Part shown: positions 55,627 through 64,000 of the stretch, one piece after another
Numbering within the stretch: the first letter of the stretch is position 1
Layout of the letters: every line of letters begins with the position of its first letter
DNA from: Gautieria morchelliformis
Taxonomy: Eukaryota > Basidiomycota > Agaricomycetes > Gomphales > Gomphaceae
DNA length: 64,000 nt
Assembly (NCBI GenBank): GCA_015179125.1
Contig: WHVA01000213.1
Span: 1-64,000 of the forward strand
Direction: 5' to 3'
Translations under genes and position numbers: made by a program
The notes under the pieces: model-generated
What the model saw: only the letters and a program-made list of their open reading frames with translations
What the model was told of the DNA's origin: nothing
The model's database searches: none

Positions 55627-55696
55627 GCCAACTCAAAAACTTCTTTAATATCTTCCATTGTTAAATGGAAGATGTTAAAGACCTTTTTGAGTTGGC
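55627..55696. repeat. Hairpin with 32 bp arms
   Basis: GCCAACTCAAAAACTTCTTT pairs with AAAGACCTTTTTGAGTTGGC across a loop of about six bases; about 28 of 32 positions pair. The centre is ATCTTCCATTGTTAAATGG. It could be a tiny foldback element or an RNA stem. No surrounding gene is recognised. Confidence 0.82.
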
Positions 55697-56919
55697 TTCC
55701 CGATATCCCAATGTGCGCGCAACGAGCTGGTAGCCAGTTGTGGCGTTGACATGCCCGCCTGCACCCGCACCCATGCACAGGTCAGGTTTGGATATGGACA
55801 CACGTCTGGGGCCACAGGGTGATCGGGCACTTCCCATATGCATACAGCCCACCGATACCACGCCACTGATGGTGACTCCTCCCAGACATACCGTGGGGAC
55901 AAAGTCAAGCATCGGCGAACGTCGAGGGGTGAGCATTTTTCCTCGACATAATTAGCTTGACCATGTCGTAGTTATCACTATGGTTCAGCTTGTGATCAGT
56001 GCAGAAAGATCAAAGATGCGACCATTCAGGTAACAGCTCTGTGCCGTATCGCAGCTGCGTTCTGTCTGGCTATGGTGAGTGGTCAGCCTTAATCAGAGGC
56101 GTGCACCGTTAACAGCCCTTGCGTAGACTGCACGTTTTTCGGTGATTACGGCGGTTTGTCGTATTTGATGACGAGCGGCGGACAGACACTGCTAGAATCT
56201 GTTTTGTAGCCAGTTGCTAGTAATAGATATATTTTCTAATGTGCTCTAATCTGCTTTCAGTAAAATTTCTAAATATGCTCTGGTCTGCTTTTTTCAAAAG
56301 CCTATTCTAACTGATTTATGCAGACTACGGCAGATTGAGCTACTCGAAATGGTACATTCCCGGCGCTCGCACTCTGCTCTCAGCTGCTATTGTCTCACTT
56401 ATCTGCTCTGGCCGGACTTTTTTTGAGGGAGCAGATTTTTCCCGATCTTGACAGATGCCAGCACAACCGCTTTTCACCGGGCATGAGGAGCACGCTCCTG
56501 ACCTTACTGTGGCACAAAACGCTCTGCGGTTCTGCATCCATGTATATATCTACTCTCGTGATCAAGTCTATTCCCTATAGGTTGAAGTAGATTGTAGTTC
56601 ATTAGAATCCTGACTGTTAAGTTTTCGGTGCGGACCTCGAGAGTTTAACAATCGTGTTTGTCTGAGCTCTGTCAAGCGGGTAAGGAATCTAACTATGGTG
56701 ACTCGGCTTAAATATCCTTGTGACCAAGCTTACTAATGTACTAGTAGCTTCTAGCGCTCGCCATACTCCAACACTGACAGCGACATGAGTCACTGTCTTA
56801 AATACATAGAATATTCTAATTATATGAAAGTACTTGTTTTGCAAAGTACAAGGAGTGTCTTGTACTTTGCTATGTGCCTTGTCCATTCTCACCCTTGTCT
56901 ACTCCTTGCCTTTGTGTCT
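55697..56919. other. Interval with no gene recognised
   Basis: Short frames only. TCTGCT(C/T)T-type words recur between 56230 and 56410 without a fixed period. Confidence 0.4.
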
Positions 56920-57933
56920 CATACATGTACATTGGCACACCAAAGTGCCACCTCTATCATGTAGTGGTTATGCGCAGTAGCTAGATACTAGATACTAGAA
57001 GCTCAGTGAACAGGACAGTTCACTCAGTATATATTAGTACTGTACCTAGATACTAGAAGCTGTAATGTAGTAAGCACTTCTGTATCTAGATGTGGATAGA
57101 ATGGAGTATGCACCTCAGCAAACAGGACAGTTCACTGAGGTGCCACTAACTAAGACTTTGCATTATATACGGCCTCGGGCATATGCCCGAGGCTACTGAC
57201 ATGGAAAGACCCTCTGCCGGACCTCCCCTCAACCCTGCGTTCTAGCTTATCACCGATAACCCCAATGTATCATTCAACACCCCCCCACACTTCAGTAAAA
57301 CCTAATTTCCCTCTCAGGTACCTGTGCTGACTCATTTCCAGTCCCTTTGTCATCAAATCTGCCTGGTTTTCCTTCAACCTGATGTAAGTAAGTGATGCCT
57401 TGTTAGAGGCCACTTTCTTGTGGATAAAATGGTAAGTGACATTGATATGTTTTGTCCTCATGTGATAAGTGGCATCATGTGAAAGTGTAATGGCACTGAG
57501 ATTATAGCATTGTATAGGTCTAGGGCCAGTCTGGTTAATGCTGAGTTCTTGGATGGTGCACCTAAGCCAGATTCACTCCTTAGCACCTTCAATAAGTGCA
57601 ATATACTTAGCTTCAGTTGTTGAGAGTGAGACCATCCTTTGCTTTTTTTAGCTCTATGCAATGGACCCTTCTCCAAGCATTGCAATATATCCTCAAATAA
57701 ATACACCATCAGCACAATTTGCATAGTCAGTGTCCACCTGCTTCTCACCTAAAAATAATCCCATCATCTTCCATGCCTTTGAGATAATGAAGCACATGCT
57801 TAGTTGTGGTCCAATGTTCTGGGCCATATGAATTGGTTACATAATTGACTAAAGTGCTGGACCATGAATGCAATATCCAGGTACCAAGTGCAGCATACAT
57901 GAGTGAGCTGACTGCCTTGAAGTAAGGGGCATC
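56920..57933 (-). mobile_element. Ty1/copia remnant: end of pol and LTR
   Basis: On the minus strand, copia RT/RNase H sequence (FKAVSSLMYAALGTWILHS, GPEHWTTTKHVLHYLKGM) near 57933-57745 continues to the RNase H end (TKHINVTYHFIHKKVASNKA, ADLMTKGLEMSQHRYLRG). A purine run then precedes an LTR that starts TGTTGAATGATACATTGG at 57279 and extends leftward to about 56920. Inside the LTR is a perfect palindrome GCCTCGGGCATATGCCCGAG(GC) near 57173-57194. The element is old and broken. Its pol is interrupted by the solo LTR at 57934-58354. Confidence 0.8.
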
Positions 57934-58354
57934 TGTCAGGGGAACCCCCTTCCAAGACCATTTCCATACCCAGTCCTGGTCATTGTCCAAGCACATCCCA
58001 AACCACTGAGCTGTCCTTGCAACTGTCTCAGTCCCGAGGCCAAGTTCCCAAACCTTCACCTTCGGTACCCACTCCAGAATGGCATCAGGGTCAGTACATG
58101 GTAAGCAATCACTGGAGGTGTCAGTGTCAGGGTTGATGGCAGTTGGGAAGTGGGAGTCTCTGGCTGTGGTCAGGGGTGCCCAGATGTTGCGAGGTATATA
58201 GGTAGTTTGCTGGCAGAGGGGATCCTCAGCTTTTCCTCTTTAGATCCCTCTCTGCCAGGTATGACCCATGTTATATAGCTAGTCTTGTATTCACTTTGGA
58301 TCCCTCTCTTCCAGATTGCATGATAATCTGCTGTCTCTGGGAGCTTCCCTTACA
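57934..58354 (+). mobile_element. Solo LTR of the TGTCAGGGG gypsy family, 421 bp
   Basis: TGTCAGGGGAACCCCC to CCCTTACA, flanked by GCATC (57929-57933) and GCATT (58355-58359), a 4-5 bp target duplication. Together with 46016-46419 it defines an LTR of about 400-420 bp with two (GGATCC)-(CTCTGCCAG) blocks. Confidence 0.85.
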
Positions 58355-58359
58355 GCATT

Positions 58360-58905
58360 GATGTTTGGGGTCTTTGTGTGTTCCAGGGGTGGGGTCACTG
58401 GTGAGTATAGAGTGCCTCCAATGCTGAATCCTGTCTCAACACCATGCTACGTGAGTGGCCAGACATGCTGGGAGATGGATATGTTGAACACTGGGTGAAG
58501 CCAAGCCATCAATGCATGGAGGTGGAGATGGTATGCATTCCTCCCAGCTCTTCGGATGACTGTGAAAGGTCCAAAATACCAGTGGGAGAGCTTTGCCAAG
58601 GGTCGGGTGGTCTGGATATCACTTGCATCAAGGAAGACACAATCACCAACATTGTACTTGGGGCAGGGACTTGGCGTTGGTTGTAATACCAAGCCATGTT
58701 GTCTTTTGCTTTGACCAGTGCTGATTGCACTTGGGTGAGTGAGGCTTCCATCTGGTCTCAGAATTTGTTCACAGATTCCATCTGAGAGTTCAGTTGGTTG
58801 GGCTTGAAGCCCATCCGAGGGTGTCAGCCCATGTCAAGCATGAATGGGGTCTCTTGCATCGCGGAGTGGATGTGGTTGTTATACTGGAACTCTGTGGATA
58901 TTAGT
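58360..58905 (-). mobile_element. Ty3/gypsy integrase C-terminal piece, minus orientation
   Basis: Minus-strand coding: FQYNNHIHSAMQETPFMLDM, then VQSALVKAKDNMAWYYNQRQ, YNVGDCVFLDASDIQTTRPL, GPFTVIRRAGRNAYHL and WLHPVFNIS. This is the end of a gypsy integrase. The matching downstream part lies at 58906-59228 in plus orientation, so a local inversion or the meeting of two copies is indicated. Broken fossil. Confidence 0.8.
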
Positions 58906-59348
58906 CAACCTCCTCCCAGCACCCAACGACCTGATCCCAGGCCGAAGGTCAAGGCCCCCACTGCCTCCAGAAATCGATGAAGAGCAGCACTATGTAGTCA
59001 ACAAGGTCCTCGACAGCTGCCTCCTATGGGACCACCTCCAGTTCTTGATCAAGTGGGAAGGATAGAGGTATGAGGAGAACCCGTGGGTCCCTAAGGATGA
59101 TGTCCATGCTCCAGCAAAGTACGGGAATTTTACTGAAGTCACCCTGGAGCACCTCAGAAGATTAGGGCAGCAGCCTTCCAATCCATCATGTCCCATGCTT
59201 TGAGGATGCACCACCCTAGAGAGGGGGTGATGTCAGGGGAACCCCCTTCTGAAGCCATTCTGGAGCTTGGCCCTGGTCTGGGTCCAAGTACACCCAGAGC
59301 ACCCGACTCACCCCCACCTCCACCTCAGCCCCAAAACCGAGACATCAG
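58906..59348 (+). mobile_element. Ty3/gypsy chromodomain tail and 3' LTR start
   Basis: Plus-strand coding: LLPAPNDLIPGRR, PPEIDEEQHYVVNKVLDSCL, HLQFLIKWEG and NPWVPKDDVHAPAKY, i.e. a chromodomain ending a chromovirus polyprotein. A purine run (GAGAGGGGGTGA) follows and the LTR begins TGTCAGGGGAACCCCC at 59231. The LTR is cut at 59348 by a copia LTR. Confidence 0.85.
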
Positions 59349-59876
59349 TGTAGAACGAAGGAGTTATAATAAAACTGTTATTCTACAATCTACTTGAGAT
59401 TGTCTGTCCTTATATACTAAATACGATGCTCCTATATTACTAACCCTTCGAGCTGATGCTGTGCCGATGCCGTGCCGGTGTACCAGCATCCTGGAGTCAA
59501 GAGCGTTCTCGAACTCCCGGCTATGTGCGTGCCGGTTCTTCCTTGGCCGTGTCATCGTCCCAATTACTAACACTCCCCCTCAGCGAGAAGGCCCTCCTAC
59601 TAAATCCTAATTTCCCTAGTAAATACCTATGTTGATGTAAATCCAGTCCCTTCGTAAATATATCCGCTACATTCTCCTTCGTTGGTACGTATGTAAGTGT
59701 TGCCTTGTGAGAGGCCACTTTCTCTCGGATGAAGTGATATGCAACGTTGATATGTTTAGTATGCACGTGGTACGTTGTGTCATGCGATAGTGTGATGGCA
59801 CCTAGGTTGTCTGATCGAAGTGATGTAGGCTGACTCTGATCTATTCCTAGCTCCTCAATGAAACGCCTCAGCCAGA
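59349..59876 (-). mobile_element. Ty1/copia remnant with 224 bp LTR
   Basis: On the minus strand, RNase H (WLRRFIEELGIDQSQPTSLR, TKHINVAYHFIREKVASHKA, NVADIFTKGLDLHQHRYLLG), a GAGGGGGAG purine run, and then an LTR from 59572 down to 59349 (TGTTAGTAATTGGG to CGTTCTACA) with a TATATAAGG box. The upstream part has been replaced by the LINE at 59877. It is a relative of, but not the same as, the copia at 56.9-57.9 kb. Confidence 0.85.
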
Positions 59877-62800
59877 TCAATTGCTTGGGATGGGGTGGAA
59901 TCGTCTTGTTGCGTTGACGTAGTCGAGTGTGTATTCGATGCATTCTGGGTCAGAGAGGAGCTTAGAGATGTCTAGTGCGTCGTGTCTCAGCGCTATGAGC
60001 ATGGGTTGGCGGTGCCTTGCATGTGCGGTGCATGAGAGGAGAAAGTGCCGGACCGTTTCCTCCTTTCGGTTGCAGCATGGGCATAATGGGGTGCTTACGT
60101 GTCCCATGTTGTATAGGTGCCGCTGTAGCCTCGCGTGTCCTGTTCTCAGCTGTATCAGTATGGTAGACTGTCGGCATGGGAGCTCCACGGCGATCTTGCG
60201 GTAGTCCGCAGACGGTGCCTTGGGGTCGACCATGTGGAACCTGTGGTATCTCGGGGAGGCGACGAACATGCGCTGCACTTCCTCCTTTAATGCTTTGTTG
60301 TGCTCCGCGTTGAGTGCCGATTTGCTGATCGGGAGAGGCGACTGTAGTAGCGTGGGGAGGGACTGACAAGGGCTGGAGCACCCCTCTGCGGCCTGTTTTG
60401 CCAGTTTGTCAGCTGCTTCATTCCCTTCGATTCCCTTGTGGCCCAGGGACCCAGTACACCTCGAGCGGTGTGTTTCGATGGTTTTCCGCTATGACTGACA
60501 TCTGCTGAAGGAAGTAATCTGTTAGGTGATGGCTCAGGCCACTCTTGAAGCTGGTGAGCGCTTTGATTGCCGCCTGGTTGTCGGTCGCTATTGAGGCTCC
60601 CTCTATGAAACCTACACCCTGTATCATTGCTGCGGCAAGTATTAACCCTACCAGCTCGGCCTCATACACAGTATGATGTGCGTCGGTCCCGAGGTAACAT
60701 TGCTGGGCTCTGCGTCATGTTCCATTGACATATAAAACTGTGGCCGCACCTACGCCCCCCTCATGGCTCGACCCGTCTGAGTATACTTGTATTATGCTGT
60801 TCCTAGCCTTGTCATATTCTATGGCCTCCTTCTCATTCTGCGCTACTGTTGTGCGTATGGGCGGGCGCCATGAAGGTTCATGCTGAGTTGGCTGGACTGT
60901 TTCAATTGTGCCAGGCCGTATTTTGTGTGCATGAAGCAGTTCGTGGAGGGGCACTCTGTGCCTCTTGACAAATCTGGCAGCTCTCCTCAATCGGCTGTGT
61001 AGTGGGTGGTCGGGAGGGAGTGTTGCTAAGCGCAATGTTGCGTTGTGCGTGTACCTGTCAAGCCTGAGCCTGATGGGGAGTAAGTCAGCGTGTGCATCAA
61101 GGAGATCAGTGGCAGTGGAGCGAAGTGCTCCTGTTATGTGAAGCGCAGCTGATCTTTGGACCCAGGCTAGTTTGTTTGCAACTCCTGCTGAACCGCTGGT
61201 CTTTAGGTCTCCTTCCTCTTTTCTGACCGGCGTATACCACACATCCGCCGCGTACAGCATCTTGGGTACAGCGATGCTGAGGGATAAATGTCTCATGTTC
61301 CGGTAAGACATGCCTTTCGTTGGTTTGGAGAGCCGCCGGAACTGCATGACCCAGTCTGTGCCCTTGGTGGCTGCAAGGACGGCTTGTTCTTTGAATCGCA
61401 GCTCTTGATCAAGTATAACACCCAACAACTTGTGGGAGGTAGTGGGGTGGATGATTGTGCCATTCAAGTCGAGCGGATACCTCCGTATCGGCCTTGTTCC
61501 CTTTGCCCATGCTGGGTCTTTTTCGCGCTTTCTAGTGAAATCCATCACCTGCATCTTGTCCAGTTCGAACTGCGAGTTGTGGGTTAGGGACCATTCATTT
61601 GCTCCTCCTATCCTGTTCATCATGTGCGTGAGCTTCGTGTGCATGTGTGTAAAGGTGGGTCCTGCTGCCAGAAACGTTACGTCGTCGATGAATGCCGGCG
61701 CCAGTTCATCGTGTTCGCTCTTTGTGACTTCGATGAGACCTGCGTTATAGAAATGATAGAGGATGACTGATATTGGGTCTCCTTGATCGCACCCATTATC
61801 TATATCGAGTAGTTCCGAGATGAAATCGTCGAACTGGATGCGGGTTTGTCGTCCCTGGAGCCTGTTCCTGACCCAATCAGTATATTGAGGTGGGATTCCT
61901 TTCATCCGCATGTTGTGAATTAGCCTGTCCACTGCGACGCTGGGGAACGCTCCCTTGACGTCCAAGAACAGCGCTGACACTACCTTCCCCTTCCTCCACT
62001 GTTGCTTGATGAAATCTATGGTTAGGTGTAATGCATCCGTGGTGCTCCTCCCTGCACGTCCCCCGAAGTTGGTGTCGGGTAGGAGTCGAAGGGATTCGGC
62101 ATGATATGAGAGTGTTTCTGCGACGCATCCAGATGGGGCTTCGCTAACGCTTCCATTAGGGTGATCGGTCTGTAGGCTTTGGCGCCTGTGTAGTCCGGCT
62201 TCCCTGGTTTCCTTAGCGCCGCGATTGTGGTGGTCCACCACTGCTGGGGGTATATGTTGAGTCGGAATGTCGCCTGGTATATACATCCTAAATGAGGTGT
62301 AATCAGGTCTGCGCAGTGCGTTAGGACGGAGTTGGATAGGCCTGAGGGGCCTGCAGCCTTGTAGGGGCTTATTTTCTCAATGACCCGGAGGATCTGACTG
62401 TCCGTGATTGGTTCATACTCGAAAACTGGTGCGGGATATTGATCTGGCGCACCGCCCTGTGGACGTGCTCCTTGTGACAGGAAAAACACTTTGAAAAGCA
62501 TTTTGCTCTTCTCCTCATTGTCTGTGACCTTTACCTCTCTACCCGTTTCTGTTGCGGCCCTGAGTGGAGGGACTCTTGTGCGACCCCCATCTGTCGATGG
62601 GCCTGACACTAATCTACTCGCTGTCCAGATGGTTTTTTCGTCTGCGTTCTCGAGCCATTCTATCCAGAACTCTTGCTTGGTCTCTCATATGAGGTCTGTG
62701 TAAGTGTTTCGTAGGCTGCGGTATTCCTGATGGCTCGGGTGCAGAGGGTCGTTGCGGGCTCTGTTCGCGTGCCGCGCTGCTGTCCTCATCCTGGATTGGG

Positions 62801-64000
62801 CCTGGTCTAACTCCTTCGTCCACCATCGCTTGGAGTACGGCGAAGGCCTGGAGTAGGGTACTAACGCCTCGACTGTTGTGTTGACGGCGGTTGTGAGTTG
62901 TGTTAGCCTGTCCCTAAACTCCTCCTCGCTGTCGATTTCCGTGGGAGGGGGGAGCAAGTCCATATGTCCTTGTAGACACTTGCGAAATTCCGGCCAGTCC
63001 ACCTGACGCCAATTTCATCTTGCCGGCTCTACCGCTTTGGGCATTGACACATCTAAGGTGCTTGAGATGGGATAGTGGTCTGTACAAGGGGGTTGCAGGT
63101 CCGGGTATACTGCGCATTGAATGAAAAGATCGTGGAGTGCTGTGGTGCTGAACACGTTGTCGGGTCGAGTGAGATTTTTGGTGTTGGAGGCGCAGAGGGT
63201 GGGGATGTCCTTCGGAAGGGCCATTAGCATGTCATACTGGGCTAGTATTTCTAACAGCGTCTGCACTGCGTCCAGGTTAGCAGCAGTAAACAAGTGTGCA
63301 TTGCATTCTTCATCCCATAGTGGGTGATGTCTGTTGAAGTCTCCCATCCACAGCATGTTTGATACATCTATGGCTTTCGCATTCTGCCCATCGTTATATA
63401 TGGTGTCATGGATCTTCTGTAGAGTGTGAGAATGATTACCATCATTATATATGTTAAATAGTGTGATCGGGCCCATATTAGTTTGTATTATCATAGCTAC
63501 CACGTCCTGTGATACCACATCAACTTGTTGCCATGCATTTGAGCGTATTCTTCTGTTGACAAAGACTGCGGCTCAGGATTTCTTGGGGTCGTCCCGATGT
63601 CCTGTTGGTGTCATAGAGTACCATCAATGGTTGATTCGTGTATTGCCTAGAAAGTCAAAGTACGGTTCTTGTAATATAATGATGTCGTAAACATTGGGGT
63701 CTATAGAATTGATTAGGTCTTGTTGCGCAACACCGGATTTGTTGAGGTTCTGCTGCCATATTCTCAGTGTCGAGATCTGTTCTTCTGTTGTACTACTCAT
63801 GAGACTGGCCATTAGGATGTGATGCCCTTTCGTTAGATCTTGTTCTGAATGCTAGGTCGCCGAGTGACAGTTGGCGTGTTCAGGGAGTGCGCCCTCCCCG
63901 ACCCCCTTGGGCAGTTGAGTGGCGCGAGATTGAGCGACCTCGTGCATGGTGGGACGTTGGCTGATGTCTGGGTTGAGTCGAGTTGGGTTGCCTGGGTTGA
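59877..64000 (-). mobile_element. LINE with EEP endonuclease, RT, RNase H and CCHC tail (I/Tad1-like)
   Basis: ORF2 runs from MASLMSST (63812) to a TGA at 59877-59879. In order: an endonuclease/exonuclease/phosphatase domain (WQQNLNKS, IILQEPYFDF, LWMGDFNRHH, CTDHYPI), reverse transcriptase (TNFGGRAGRSTTDA, LFLDVKGAFPS, GCDQGDPISVILY, FIDDVTF), RNase H (VYSDGSS, EAELVGLILAAA, ATDNQAAIKAL, EVYWVPG) and a final CPCCNRKEETVRHFLLSC zinc motif. It nicks target DNA and reverse transcribes its own RNA. Four in-frame TGA codons (63573-63575, 63015-63017, 62685-62687, 60715-60717) and two frame changes (near 62130 and 60446) inactivate this copy. No poly(A) is seen at its 3' end. The end of ORF1 probably lies at and beyond the window edge. 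Confidence 0.9.

Noticed and set aside
55425-55778. 117-codon minus-strand frame
   Set aside because: It crosses the 55627-55696 hairpin and overlaps a long plus-strand frame; no domain is seen.
57745-58059. N-terminal half of the 104-codon frame as copia protein
   Set aside because: That half is antisense to the solo LTR starting at 57934; only the part from FKAVSSLMYAA onward is copia.

Overview
The window looks like a transposon-rich stretch of a filamentous basidiomycete (probably Agaricomycete) nuclear genome. Two host genes with many 50-100 bp GT-AG introns can be read end to end: a SIRT5-like sirtuin (11626-12637, +) and a glutamine-dependent NAD+ synthetase (48819-52048, -). The retroelements fit this group: a chromodomain-bearing Ty3/gypsy element, Ty1/copia remnants, a LINE with a C-terminal RNase H, and a Penelope-like reverse transcriptase. 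The species call is inference; no rDNA or other marker is present.

Layout. 1-11.6 kb is GC- and pyrimidine-rich sequence with no gene I can support; it holds a two-copy 200 bp tandem repeat and an almost perfect 155 bp palindrome (10326-10480). The sirtuin follows. 13.4-18.7 kb is a mosaic of LTR scraps plus one clean 210-codon ORF of unknown function between short LTR-like repeats. At 18996-28986 a 9,991 bp AT-rich DNA transposon sits inside a Ty1/copia remnant. Its outer ends are GGAGGATGT/ACATCCTCC with a TAA duplication, and each end is a complete 643-646 bp TIR-bounded element in direct orientation. Between them lie a PIF/Harbinger-like DDE transposase with a C-terminal chromodomain and several cargo ORFs, including a PD-(D/E)XK nuclease candidate. 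A Ty3/gypsy solo LTR, itself carrying another solo LTR, has landed in one cargo ORF. Next come the rest of the copia remnant (to 31521) and a gypsy chromovirus fossil (31522-40099) whose 3' LTR is interrupted by an inverted solo LTR.

At 40103-43615 a second AT-rich unit carries a Penelope-like reverse transcriptase between 188-196 bp inverted terminal repeats with a TTA duplication; it also contains a 225 bp-arm inverted repeat. 43.6-48.6 kb holds AT-rich filler, a GCATGCGATAA minisatellite, an LTR of a second gypsy family, a LINE ORF1 remnant and a 50-nt poly(A) tract. After the NAD synthetase gene there is a gene-poor interval with a possible broken membrane-protein gene, then copia and gypsy fragments in mixed orientation (56.9-59.9 kb), and finally a LINE ORF2 on the minus strand (59877 to the window edge region) with endonuclease, reverse transcriptase, RNase H and CCHC tail.

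The two items most worth following up are the composite chromodomain-transposase element and the reverse transcriptase enclosed by long DNA-transposon-like inverted repeats. All homology statements come from reading motifs by eye; no database search was run.
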